DNA of 64,000 nt from Bog-532 sp963742865 (GTDB lineage Bacteria; Actinomycetota; Actinomycetes; Streptosporangiales; Streptosporangiaceae): assembly GCA_963742865.1 (NCBI GenBank), contig CAVUNW010000044.1, forward strand, positions 67,517-131,516, in the 5' to 3' direction. Numbering within the stretch: position 1 is the first letter of the stretch; each line of letters opens with the position of its first letter. Made by a program: the position numbers and the translations under genes. This document shows positions 47,387-55,982 of this stretch, in pieces. The notes beneath the pieces are model-generated. The model was not told the origin of the DNA. It saw only the letters and a program-made list of their open reading frames with translations, and did no database searches.

Positions 47387-47461
47387 GGGCGCATAGCTCA
47401 GCGGTAGAGCACTCGCCTTACAAGCGAGGGGTCACTGGTTCGAACCCAGTTGCGCCCACCA
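47387..47461 (+). tRNA. tRNA-Val (anticodon TAC)
   Basis: The gene starts gggcgcatagctcagc and forms a 7-bp acceptor stem with tgcgccc. The anticodon arm is ctcgc-cttacaa-gcgag, giving anticodon TAC for Val codon GTA. The T-arm has ggttcgaaccc, and the 3' end acca is encoded. All arms fold. It borders an island that contains an integrase fragment at 55.2-55.6 kb, so it may have been an attachment site. Confidence 0.95.
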
Positions 47462-47700
47462 GGCAAAACGTGCCTGTCGTAGGCGGTTTAGTGAGCACGT
47501 ACAGCACCAAAGTACAGCAGTAGGGCTGTGAGAACTTCCTGTACAGGGTTCAAGGCGGCCCGGAGGGCCGCTCGCGCCGCCAACTCGGCGCGCACGCCGC
47601 AGCTAGCGCTCCCGCAGCGGCGGCGCCTGACGCCGGTCGGCTGGCGCGAAAAGCTGGCATCAATGCGGGCCGCAGTTCGAGTCCAGGCGACCAGGGCCAC

Positions 47701-47813
47701 AGCGGATTTGACAAGGGAACCCTCGCGGCGGCTCTCATCGGGCTGAAGCGGGCATGCCAAGAGGCAGCCCGATCGCGGACAAGCGTATGAGCCGCCGCCC
47801 CTTGTAAAATCCG
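47701..47813. other. Long three-segment hairpin of about 113 bases
   Basis: Three nested stems pair across the element: cggattt-ga-caaggg (47703-47717) with cccttg-ta-aaatccg (47799-47813); gcggcggctc (47725-47734) with gagccgccgc (47789-47798); and atcgggctg (47737-47745) with cagcccgat (47765-47773). The loop holds gcatgc. It could be a structured RNA, a folded DNA element or a MITE-like remnant. It lies between tRNA-Val and a convergent hydrolase gene; no ORF here is convincing. The first 240 bases after the tRNA hold only a repeat-like cagcaccaaagtacagca stretch near 47504. Confidence 0.6.
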
Positions 47814-47912
47814 CCGTTCCGGCCGCGCGGGACATACCACTGGCCACCCACTGCCGGTGTTTAAGGACCAGCCGCCGCCGTCCAGAGCATGTTGACGGTA
47901 GCGGCTGATCCT

Positions 47913-47928
47913 TGACGATTAAGCGTCA
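47913..47928. promoter_or_regulatory. Palindrome at hydrolase 3' end, operator-like
   Basis: tgacgattaagcgtca differs by one base from the perfect palindrome upstream of the same gene. It overlaps the stop codon of the hydrolase. It may be a second binding site for the same regulator or the end of an inserted cassette. Confidence 0.5.
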
Positions 47929-48791
47929 GTCCAGATCTGCGAGACAAAGTTCGTCACAGCAGGGAAAGCGAGGTCCGGGCGGTCGCGGAAGATGGTGTGA
48001 CGCGCTCCGGGAAGGCGCACCAGGCGGGTGGTTCCCGCCGGCAGCTGGCTGACTAGCTCCTCGACCACGGGCAGCGGGCAGATGGGGTCGTCCTCGCCGG
48101 CGAGGACCAGCACGGGACACCGGACGGCGCCGATCACGCTCCAGGGATCGAAGCTTGAGACCTCGTGGCGGCTGTAGTGCGAGGCGACGTCCGGGTTCCT
48201 GATCATCCGGGCCAGGAACTGGCGGGATTCGTCGGCCCAGCCCGGCGTGGCGCTGTAAAGCGGGTAGCAGACGCGGTTGAACTCAGCCTGGAGATCCTCG
48301 GCGTCCGCGGCGTAGCTGCGCTCGATGATGGCGGCTGCCTCGGGGCCGCCAAGACGGCCGAACGCCTCGATGACGCGCGGCCCGCCCCAGTGGCCACCAG
48401 TCGTGTTGGCCAGGATGACGCCGCCCGGATGATCAGGGAACAGCGCCGCGTAGGTGAGCGCGACGTCCCCGCCGAAGCTGCTGCCGAGGACGACCGGCTT
48501 GCGCAGCCCGAGCGCGTCGCACAGCCGCCGCAGGTCATCAGCCCAGGTCCGCATGTTCCAGAACCCGGCGCTGCTGTGATCGCTGCGGCCGTGGCCCCGC
48601 AGGTCAAAGTACAGAACCTGAAAGTCCTCAGCCAGCGGCCCCAGAGCGGACTTCACCGTCATGTGGTCCAGGCCGGGACCGCCGTGAACGGCCACCACGA
48701 CCGGGCGCTCCACCGTCGCGTCCCCCTGCGGAATGACTGACGGCCCGGAGGCATCGAACCACAGGGACACATCACCAAGGCTGATACGCAC
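47919..48791 (-). CDS. Alpha/beta hydrolase (proline iminopeptidase-like)
   Basis: This 290-residue protein contains VVVAVHGGPGLDHMTVKSAL (oxyanion loop), LYFDLRGHGRSDHSSAGFW, VVLGSSFGGDVALTYAALFP (nucleophile in GSSFGG), PVLVLAGEDDPICPLPVVEE (acid) and PGARHTIFRDRPD (His). This pattern fits the proline iminopeptidase/haloperoxidase branch. GTG 48791 is selected because GGAGG lies five bases upstream; a longer frame starts at 48911 but crosses the operator. A perfect palindrome lies 41 bases before the start and a near copy at its stop, suggesting TetR- or MarR-type control from elsewhere. Intact. Confidence 0.88.
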   Translation of the reverse strand: MRISLGDVSLWFDASGPSVIPQGDATVERPVVVAVHGGPGLDHMTVKSALGPLAEDFQVLYFDLRGHGRSDHSSAGFWNMRTWADDLRRLCDALGLRKPVVLGSSFGGDVALTYAALFPDHPGGVILANTTGGHWGGPRVIEAFGRLGGPEAAAIIERSYAADAEDLQAEFNRVCYPLYSATPGWADESRQFLARMIRNPDVASHYSRHEVSSFDPWSVIGAVRCPVLVLAGEDDPICPLPVVEELVSQLPAGTTRLVRLPGARHTIFRDRPDLAFPAVTNFVSQIWTDA

Positions 48792-48831
48792 GCGACCTCC
48801 AGGACGACAGACTGACGAGCTCGCCCTACCT

Positions 48832-48847
48832 TGACGCTTAAGCGTCA
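48832..48847. promoter_or_regulatory. Perfect 16-bp palindromic operator upstream of hydrolase
   Basis: tgacgcttaagcgtca is a perfect palindrome 41 bases upstream of the GTG at 48791. Its size and symmetry suit a dimeric TetR/MarR repressor. No such regulator gene is adjacent. Confidence 0.65.
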
Positions 48848-48870
48848 TTGCAGGCAAGTGAGAAGTGCAG

Positions 48871-48892
48871 CAGCAAAGTGCAGCAACCGCAC
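48871..48892. repeat. 22-bp repeat copy A, shared with 54960-54981
   Basis: The 22 bases beginning cagcaaagtgcagcaacc are identical to 54960-54981. Similarity continues on both sides of a gap (ccgacttcatccga versus ccgaccacatccga; gacctctgtgcctctcga versus gacctctctgcctctcga). A diverged third copy of the core lies next to the tRNA (near 47511). These may be arm-type recombinase sites or duplicated element ends. Confidence 0.7.
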
Positions 48893-49061
48893 CGCACGGC
48901 ACCGACTTCATCCGATCGCCGTAGTCTTAGGACCTGTCCCAGTGCCCGGCATCCACCACTGTGCGACTAGTTCGCATCGAGACGGTATAGAGCCAACCAC
49001 CTGCCGGAGGTGTGTCAACGACCTTGAGCGACCTCTGTGCCTCTCGACGGCATGCAAGAGG

Positions 49062-49895
49062 TCATAACAAAGACGACCGAAGCTCATCGAGTGTGGATAT
49101 CCCATGGCGTTGGGCGACTTCTTTTAGGCGATCCAAATCTACGGTTCGAGTGTCTTTGAGTATAATCCCGTCACGCCATACTACTTCGAAATAGTGCGAC
49201 ATTATTTCTGCGAGTTGCTTACTCTTGAAGCTCATCAATTGAGATGCTCCTCCTCGCAATGATGGCGACGCGATTAGCACTTCAGTCTTGTCGAAAATGT
49301 AGAATTGAAGCAGCAATGGCGACCCGGTGTGATCATAATCATAAAATCGGAGATGATAATTTAGATACCGGATATCCATCAACTGTATAGCGCGAGAAAA
49401 CCGTATCCGATCCGGGAAGGACATTATCTCCCGGTAGGTTTTGCTCTGGTTCTCTCTCTTCCCAGTTGTTGCTAGCGCTATCTGCCGCCTGTACTCTTTG
49501 TACGCATTCAAATCGTGTGCTGTCATAACAGATTTAGGCGACAAGCCCCACGTAAGATCGTCGATTGTTGCGCTGCAACTTCGAATACGTTCCGCGGCAT
49601 ACTGCCAGAACTCTGCCCTATTCTGAAACTCGCGGACCTCGATCCCGCTTGAGGCGGCCACTGCTTGCTGTATTGCTGCCTGCAGGCTAGCTGCCTGATC
49701 CCGAGATACCGAAGGTTTTTCCGCAACTAGGTACGCCGCGAGGGCTCCGACAACAAGCAAGGTTAGAATGGGAACTCGGTTCCTCAACCAACTTACTCCG
49801 TCTAGAGCCCCTGTTAGATCCAAAATGCTTACAACTATTGCAACGCATGCAATCACAGCAATTGTGATTGCATCGATCCTCTTAGCTATGGGCAT
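49062..49895 (-). CDS. AT-rich orphan, two transmembrane helices plus PLD-like/TrmB-C-like domain
   Basis: This 277-residue protein differs clearly from its neighbours in base composition: A and T occur freely at third positions. Two hydrophobic helices (about residues 7-30 and 36-55) are followed by a helical linker (DQAASLQAAIQQAVAASSG) and a cytoplasmic domain: FWQYAAERIRSCSATIDDLT, MDIRYLNYHLRFYDYDHTGS, LLLQFYIFDKTEVLIASPSL and LAEIMSHYFEVVWRDG. This looks like the catalytically inactive PLD-like fold used as a sensor or effector; no HKD motif is present. It was probably acquired by transfer. ATG 49895 is the likely start; no strong ribosome-binding site is visible. A defence or stress role is possible but unproven. 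Confidence 0.7.
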   Translation of the reverse strand: MPIAKRIDAITIAVIACVAIVVSILDLTGALDGVSWLRNRVPILTLLVVGALAAYLVAEKPSVSRDQAASLQAAIQQAVAASSGIEVREFQNRAEFWQYAAERIRSCSATIDDLTWGLSPKSVMTAHDLNAYKEYRRQIALATTGKRENQSKTYREIMSFPDRIRFSRAIQLMDIRYLNYHLRFYDYDHTGSPLLLQFYIFDKTEVLIASPSLRGGASQLMSFKSKQLAEIMSHYFEVVWRDGIILKDTRTVDLDRLKEVAQRHGISTLDELRSSLL

Positions 49896-50493
49896 ACATG
49901 TTCCGTATAATCCAATGGACGACTTGGCTCGGTGCATCCCCCTCGAACAGATAGAAAAGCAGTCATATGACTAGCGTAAGCCATGATGTACCTCAATGTC
50001 TCTTATCGACCGTTATGCGCCTTGCTGGTAAGAGGAGAATCCCTACAAGGCTGGCACTTGAAAGTAACGGATTGGGGTGTATGGCAGCAGCAAACGACGG
50101 GGAGGGCTGAGTGACTAACTGAGTGACGATCACTGCGAACAGCCACGGACACCTGCGCACTCACCCGCACCTGCTAGTGCAGGTATGTCAAGTTTCGCTG
50201 GTAGTTTCGCCTACAAAGATGCCTGGGGGTCAAGAGGTCAAGGACTCGTACCTGACAGGAACGTCCTGGGGACCACTTGGGGACCACACGACATACAACC
50301 GTCTGAACAATCCGCACGTCGAGCACGGAGGCACGAACGGCATGCACGCTCTGAGCAGCGGTAATCTCTAGCCCGCCGTTCTGGAGGTCAAGGGGTCGCG
50401 GGCTCAATCCCACCGTACCGGCATCAGATCGAGGCTCTTGGCCCCAAGACGTTGGACCAGGACGTCTCCGCCGGGAGCAAGGGCAGACTAGCC
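49896..50493. other. 600-base region without a supported gene
   Basis: The first 150 bases continue the AT-rich composition of the orphan gene and probably hold its promoter. Around 50385-50420, tcaaggggtcgcgggctcaatcccac resembles the 3' half of a tRNA, perhaps an attachment-site scar. No ORF shows family similarity. The last eight bases (50486-50493) are the left target duplication of the insertion sequence. Confidence 0.5.
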
Positions 50494-52073
50494 TCAATGC
50501 CGGGGAGTTAAGGGTTGCGGCCTGTTGTCAAGGCTTGCGGCTCGGCGTGGCATGCCGGGGATGGCAACGGAGGTCCGGTAAGACGGAAATCCGCCAAGAC
50601 CACCCGTCCCCGAGGACCTCCGTTGCGTGTTCAGTCTGCCACCCGTGCTGCTGTGGTGACCATCACTAGGACGATCACGGTCGCGGCGGGGGTGTTCGCC
50701 CCTGGCCACTTGGGCGGGCTGACCGCGATTGTGCCGTTCGAGCTGGCCGATGCGGTGCTGGAAGAGACACGCACACGCGAGCGGCGGCTGCGTATGCTGC
50801 CGTCGCGGGTGGGGCTGTATTTCGTGCTGGCGATGTGCCTGTTCCCGCGGGCTGGCTACCTGGGGGTGTGGGCGGAGCTGACCGCGGCCCTGGACGGGCT
50901 GGGCCTGGCCGTGCCGTCGGGAAGGGCGCTGCGGGACCTGCGCCGCCGCCTGGGCCCTGCCCCGTTCCGGTCGCTGTTCGAGGTGCTCGCAGGCCCGCTG
51001 GGGCAGCCGTCCACCCCGGGGATCAGGTTCGGCCGGTACCGGACGGTGGCCTTTGACGGCTGCAAGTCGGTCAAGGTGCCCGACACGCCGCGGAACCGGG
51101 CGTGGCTGGGGAAGCTGAAGGCACCCCGGGGCGAGACCGGCTATCCGGTGATCCAGCTGATGACGCTCGTGGAGACCGGCACCCGCGCGCTGATCGGGGC
51201 GGTGTTCGGCACGCCCGCCGACGGGGAGATCACCTGGGCCCGCAAGCTGCTGCCCCTGCTGGATGCCACGATGCTGGTGCTGATGGACCGCGGCTTTGAC
51301 GGCGGGCAGTTTTTGCGCGAGCTCGCCGCCACCCGGGCGCAGTTCCTGGTCCGGCTGACCTCCGCCCGCCACCCGCCGGTGCTGGCGCACCTGCCCGACG
51401 GGTCGGTGCTGTCGCTGATCGGCGGCGTGAAGGTCCGGATCATCACGGCCAGCGTGACCATCACCTGCCACGACGGCACCCGCTACGGCGGCACCTACCG
51501 GGTGGCCACCACCTTGACCGACCACCGCGCCTGGCCCGCCGATGCGCTGATCGCCCTGTACCACGAGCGGTGGCAGCACGAGGTCGCCTACCTCGCGCTG
51601 CGGCACACCCTGCTGGGCGGCCGGGTGCTGCGCTCGGGCGACCCGGTCGGCCTGGAGCAGGAGATGTGGGCACTGCTGGCCCTCTACCAGGCGCTGCGGA
51701 TCGCCGTCACCGACGCCGTGCAGACCATCCCGGGCACCGACCCCGACCGGGCCAGCTACCAGATCGCCGTCCAGACCGCCCAGACGCTGGTCACCGGCGC
51801 TCACGGGACCATCACCGGTGCCGCGGACCTAACCGGCGACATCGGCCGCGCCGTCCTGGCGCACCTGCACGGGCCCCGGCGGCCCCGGGTCTGCGCCCGC
51901 AGGGTGAAGTCCCCGCTGAGCCGCTGGAACAAGCACCCGCCCGGCAAGCCCCGCACATGCCTACGGGTCACCGAGCTCACCACCGCCATCAACCGGGACC
52001 ATCAGCAGGAAACCGCGACACGCCAACGACGGTCCTCGACACAGACGGCCGGCCCTTAACTCCCCGGCATTGA
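50494..52073 (+). mobile_element. IS4-family insertion sequence, intact, 1580 bp
   Basis: Terminal inverted repeats of 21 bp are perfect: left 50494-50514 begins tcaatgccggggagttaagg, right 52053-52073 is its complement. An 8-bp target duplication gactagcc flanks the element (50486-50493 and 52074-52081). One transposase gene fills the interior. The insertion lies directly after the stop codon of the NB-ARC/TPR gene, apparently inside its terminator hairpin (gggcaga ... tctgccc). Clean ends suggest recent transposition. Confidence 0.93.
50515..52059 (+). CDS. IS4-family DDE transposase
   Basis: The open frame covers 514 residues; translation more likely begins near the TTG at 50623 (LRVQSATRAAVV) after GAGG. 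The IS4 N-terminal domain (ELADAVLEETRTRERRLRML, VGLYFVLAMCLFPRAGYLGV) is followed by the DDE core: TVAFDGCKSVKVPDTPRNRA (first D), LVLMDRGFDGGQFLRELAAT (second D) and the YHERWQHEVAYLALRHTLLG region (YREK-like motif with catalytic E). The frame is intact, and the gene runs to within 14 bases of the element end. Confidence 0.92.
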   Translation: MRPVVKACGSAWHAGDGNGGPVRRKSAKTTRPRGPPLRVQSATRAAVVTITRTITVAAGVFAPGHLGGLTAIVPFELADAVLEETRTRERRLRMLPSRVGLYFVLAMCLFPRAGYLGVWAELTAALDGLGLAVPSGRALRDLRRRLGPAPFRSLFEVLAGPLGQPSTPGIRFGRYRTVAFDGCKSVKVPDTPRNRAWLGKLKAPRGETGYPVIQLMTLVETGTRALIGAVFGTPADGEITWARKLLPLLDATMLVLMDRGFDGGQFLRELAATRAQFLVRLTSARHPPVLAHLPDGSVLSLIGGVKVRIITASVTITCHDGTRYGGTYRVATTLTDHRAWPADALIALYHERWQHEVAYLALRHTLLGGRVLRSGDPVGLEQEMWALLALYQALRIAVTDAVQTIPGTDPDRASYQIAVQTAQTLVTGAHGTITGAADLTGDIGRAVLAHLHGPRRPRVCARRVKSPLSRWNKHPPGKPRTCLRVTELTTAINRDHQQETATRQRRSSTQTAGP

Positions 52074-52080
52074 GACTAGC

Positions 52081-54337
52081 CTAGCTCTGCTTTCTGCCCT
52101 GAACGCCTTGAAGGTGCTGCAGCGCAATGCGCTCCTCATGAGGGTCGCCGGTCTCTTGATAGATGGCAAGCGCGTCCTCATAGGCGGTGATCGCCTCCTC
52201 CGGTCGGCCCAAACCCTCCAGGGCGAGGCCGAGACTGATCAGCGCCTTGCCCTGCTCGTATAGGTCGCTGATCTTCTGGCAGATGGCCACCGCGGCCCGG
52301 CATGCGTCGATCGCCTCCTCGAACCGCCCCGCTTCAAGCAGAGCCGAGCCGAGGTTGCCCAGTGCGATGGCTTCGCCATGCTCGTCACCCGTCTGGTGGT
52401 AGACGGTGCGCGCGGCCCGGCATGCGTCGATCGCCTCCCCCAGCCGCCGTACTTGGTGCAGGGCTCCGCCAAGGTTGGCCAGCGCTGCGGCCTCCTCGTG
52501 AGGCTCACCAATCTCCCGCAAGATCTCCACCGCGTCCTGGTGCGCGATGATCGCCTCCTCCGGTCGGCCCATACCCTCCAGGGCGACGCCGAGGTTGGTC
52601 CGCACAATGCCCAAGCCGCGCTGGTCGCTTGTCTCGCGGTAGATCGCCTCCGCCTCCTGGTAAGCCTCGCCCGCCCGCCCGAACTCCCGGTCCCCGCACA
52701 GGGCGTGGCCGAGAATGGCAAGTGCTCCGCCCTCCTTATGACGGAAGATCCGCATCGCATCCTTGCAGGCAGCGATTGCCTCTCTAAACCGTCGGCGTTC
52801 ATGCAGTGCCCAGCCGCGCTGGCGCAGCGCCTCGCCCTCTTTGCCGCGGTCGCCCAGCTTGCGGGCGGCCGCGAGGCTGACGTCGAGGGTAGCCAGCCAG
52901 TCATCGAAACGCCGCCGCCAGTAAAAGTACGGTCCCAAGGCGAGAGGCAGGTCACACGCAACCTGCTCCCGGCCGATGGCCGCAGACATCGTGATTGCGG
53001 CCACCAGGTTGGGCCGTTCCGCGTCCAGCCAGGCCAGAGCATCATCGCGGCCGGTGAAGTCGGCGAGCGTGGCCACGTCCCGCTTTGGGTCCACCTGAGT
53101 CCGGGCGGCACGTGCCCTGTGCAGATAGTGGTCCAGCAGCCGGGTCCTTGCCTGCTCCCGCCCGTCGGCAACGGCATGAGCGCCGGATAGCTGCTCTGCG
53201 TATAGGCGCGGGAGGTCGTGCATCTGCCACCGTGTGTAGGTGCCACTGATGCCACTGCGCTGAATCAGATGCGCCCGGGCCAGCGTTTCCAGACCGTGCC
53301 GTGCGGCAGTCTGATCCACTCCTGCCAGCTCGGCTGTGCTCTGGATGTAAATGTCCGGGCCAGGGTTGACTGGCAGTAGCCGGAACAGCAGTTGGTGCTC
53401 CTCGGCGAGGTGCTTGTAGGACAGGCTGAACGCGGTGGCAACGGCTCTATCGTCATAGCGCAATTCTTCTAGCCGTGAGCCGGGGTCGGACAAGAGGGCG
53501 GCCATCTCTGCCAGCTCCCGGTCCGGATTCTCGGCCAGCAAAGCGCCGGAGATCCGCAAAGCCATCGGCAGGCAGCCGCAGAGTTTGGCGATGTCAGTCG
53601 CGTCATCGCGATTGCGGGCGACGCGCGTGTCGCCGGACTGATTAACGTTCAGGGCACGGTCCAGGACGTCGACTGCGTTCAGGCAGCGTGAGAATATTCA
53701 GTTCCCGCAGCGGGATATCAAGTCCCATGGTCTCGCGGGAGGTCACGATCGCTCCCGTCACCCCGTCAGACGGCAGCAATGGCTCGACTTGACCGATGCC
53801 GGAGACGTTATCGATGATGACCAGGATGGGCCGGTGCGCCTCGGCATACTTTGCCAGCACCGAGCGGTAGAGGCGGACCCGATCCTCCTTCTCGATTGGA
53901 ATGTTCTCACCATGCATGCCAAGGGCCCACAGCAGCCCTTCAAGCGCCTGAGCGGGTGTGCGGTAGAGGTCTTCGTCGTATCCATGTAGGTCGGTGAACA
54001 ACACCCCGCCGCAGAACCAGTTTTTGGCCCGCGCGGCATGGGCAGCTTTTACTGCCAACGATGTCTTACCCACTCCGGCCATGCCTGGCACCAGCACCAT
54101 TCGCGCTACCTGGCTGGCAGGTGCGTCCTGTGATTCTGGCTGCTGAGAAGGCGCCAAGATCTCCAGCAACTCCTGAAGATCGGCCTCGCGGCCGGTCCAA
54201 GCGCGAGATACCGCGGGGAGAGCGGATAGTGCGGGTTCCACCTGTGGCGGCAGCTTTACGGTGACGGTCTGCCCCTGGATTACCGTCGAGAAGAGCAAGG
54301 TACTATCGGCGATCTTATTGATCGTGTCACCGGCCAT
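52081..54337 (-). pseudogene. NB-ARC/TPR STAND NTPase (NLR-like), one frameshift
   Basis: The N-terminus (ATG 54337) has a short segment INKIADSTLLFSTVIQGQTV before the NB-ARC domain: MVLVPGMAGVGKTSLAVKAA (Walker A), RPILVIIDNVSGIG (Walker B), GAIVTSRETMG, then in another frame CLPMALRISGALL, the winged helix YIQSTAELAGVDQTAARHGL, MHDLPRLYAEQL and about seven TPRs (for example EAIDACRAAVAICQKISDLY). One extra base near 53670 splits it. With correction it has about 750 residues. There is no DNA-binding domain. It lies four bases after the two-TM partner gene. Role: signal-activated oligomerising NTPase (family knowledge); immunity or stress is inference. Confidence 0.87.
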
Positions 54338-54341
54338 TGCG

Positions 54342-54710
54342 TCATCTTTCCTGTGTGGTGCCGGGCTCGTCCGGCGAATCCGGGGCGGATTGCGGGCCCT
54401 GGACGTCGTACCGGCCGGCCTGAACGATTTTGCTGCCGGAGATCGGACTTTTGAGGATCTCGTTGTGCACGTTACCGGTATCGGACGGTGCACCGGGCTC
54501 CTTGCCGGGACCGGCTGAGCGTCCAGGGCCAGCCGTAACCGTTCCGTAGACCGCGAGGACGATTCCGGCGAATGCAATGAATGCACCGATCACGCTGGCG
54601 AGCTTGTCGGCCTTGTCCAGACCGACCTCAGCGAAGTAGGCACCCATCACCGCCGCGGTGACCAGCGTTAGGAGACCGCCTGCCCACTTCACAACGCTGT
54701 CCCGGCACAA
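54342..54710 (-). CDS. Small two-TM protein paired with NB-ARC gene, C-terminal Q-G motif
   Basis: This 122-residue protein has two hydrophobic helices (about 8-28, AGGLLTLVTAAVMGAYF; about 37-58, ASVIGAFIAFAGIVLAVYG), a Gly/Pro linker and the segment NVHNEILKSPISGSKIVQAG (about 80-99). This resembles short motifs of actinobacterial NLR partners that may form amyloid contacts; the NB-ARC protein carries a comparable STVIQGQTVTV near its N-terminus. Its stop is four bases before the NB-ARC start, so both are co-translated. A membrane-acting effector is a reasonable hypothesis. No enzyme domain is present. Start ATG 54710. Confidence 0.7.
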   Translation of the reverse strand: MCRDSVVKWAGGLLTLVTAAVMGAYFAEVGLDKADKLASVIGAFIAFAGIVLAVYGTVTAGPGRSAGPGKEPGAPSDTGNVHNEILKSPISGSKIVQAGRYDVQGPQSAPDSPDEPGTTQER

Positions 54711-55173
54711 TGCCCATCGCTACATCCTCACACCATCACCGGATTACCGGAAGGACAGCTACGTCGACATGTGGATTCCCGGGGGCGCGCCGCCTCTCTT
54801 CCCAACGGGTCCCACGAAGGGTATGCCTATAGCTGGAATCTTCCGTGCGGGGTCTCGATGGCACATGAGAGCAGTAACGGCAAGCCCGACGCCGAGGGTG
54901 GCGCGACCTCCCGGGGCGGCCGGGTCGCGGGCCGTCGTGCTCCCGCCATACCCGTCAAACAGCAAAGTGCAGCAACCGCACAGGACGGAGCCGACCACAT
55001 CCGACCGTTGCAGGGCCGTTGACCTGGTACGACCTTTAACGACCTCTCTGCCTCTCGATGGTAAGGAGGAGATCATCAGCCGCCTGCCGGGCTACGGGAA
55101 GCTTTCCCATCACCCCTACTGGCCTCGAGGTCAGTCCTCTTTCTGGCTGGGTTCGTCCTCTCGGCGCTCGCCT
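54711..55173. other. 460-base region without a supported gene, repeat copy B inside
   Basis: It probably holds the promoter of the two-TM/NB-ARC pair near 54711-54780. The 22-bp repeat (54960-54981) and diverged flanking similarity to 48893-49075 are the only clear features. No ORF has family similarity. Confidence 0.5.
54960..54981. repeat. 22-bp repeat copy B, shared with 48871-48892
   Basis: Identical in 22 of 22 bases to the copy at 48871, in the same orientation, about 6.1 kb apart. The two copies bracket the AT-rich orphan, the insertion sequence and the NB-ARC pair. Confidence 0.75.
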
Positions 55174-55593
55174 TCAGGACAAGGGCCCCCCCGGTTCTCC
55201 TACGTCTGAATCGTCGGGCGGACTCAGCTCGTCGCCAAGACGCTTGAGAGCGTCCCTGGTGGCTTTTGAGGTCGCCTCGGTGTAGATGTCCATCGTGATA
55301 GCTATGCGCCTGTGCCTGAGGATCTGCATGGCCACGCGCGGGTGTACGTCGAGGGCCGCTAGCAGCGTGCCGCACGTCTTGCGGGTGCCGTGCACGTTGA
55401 TCCGCCGCACCGCGGCCCGTGCAATCCGGTAGTCGAAGCTCCTGTTGAAGTTGCGCGGCTCGATCGGCGTCCCGTACCGCGTGGTGAACACCAGCCCGGT
55501 GTCGGTCCGCGACTGGGCGACGATCCGTATCTGCATTACTCCCAGGTCTCGCCTCGCCTGCAGAAGATACGCGGGCCCTACACCCATAGCCAC
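55174..55593 (-). pseudogene. Tyrosine recombinase/integrase, C-terminal fragment
   Basis: The segment TGLVFTTRYGTPIEPRNFNR, then NVHGTRKTCGTLLAALDVHP (HxxR motif) and MQILRHRRIAITMDIYTEAT (second His and catalytic Tyr) is the catalytic end of a phage-type integrase. The N-terminal arm-binding and core-binding domains and the first catalytic Arg are missing. It is a remnant of an integrative element, perhaps the one that brought the island next to tRNA-Val. Confidence 0.82.
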
Positions 55594-55799
55594 GGGCCTG
55601 GCCGCCTATGGGAAGCACCTCGGAGTTTGCGAAGCACCTGACAGTTCCCCCTGAGCGGCGCCCCATAGCCGCCGTCGCCAGATGCGGGGGCCTGGCGAGG
55701 GCCCAGACTGGTCCAACTGGTCAACCCGATGCTCGAAGGCACGCCAAGCGGCCAGACGCAGCACAGGGCCAGTCATTTCCTGGCCCAGCGCTCTCCGAA

Positions 55800-55982
55800 C
55801 TACCTGACTGCTACAACCCTCGGTGGCACGAGATACGCGACGATGAGCGCGGCCGGGAAGAAGAACACGCTGAAGATGAAGTACCCGATGAAGCTATGAC
55901 CTTTTCGGCCAGCAACACGTGCGGGCCAGAATGCGATCGCAATCCAAATGAGAGCACACAAGATCCACAAAAGGAAATACAC
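55800..55982 (-). CDS. Small two-TM protein, superinfection-immunity-like
   Basis: This 60-residue protein begins (GTG 55982, AGAGGAG seven bases upstream) MYFLLWILCALIWIAIAFWP, then ARVAGRKGHSFIGYF and a second helix FSVFFFPAALIVAYLVPPR. The pattern helix - RKG.S - helix is that of small proteins related to phage Imm superinfection immunity and similar mobile-element proteins. Base composition is AT-richer than its neighbours. It is next to the integrase fragment, consistent with mobile-element cargo. Confidence 0.65.
   Translation of the reverse strand: MYFLLWILCALIWIAIAFWPARVAGRKGHSFIGYFIFSVFFFPAALIVAYLVPPRVVAVR

Noticed and set aside
50385..50420. tRNA-like 3' half (ggtcgcgggctcaatcccac)
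   Set aside because: No matching acceptor or D-arm can be found upstream, so it is not a tRNA gene; at most it is an attachment-site scar.
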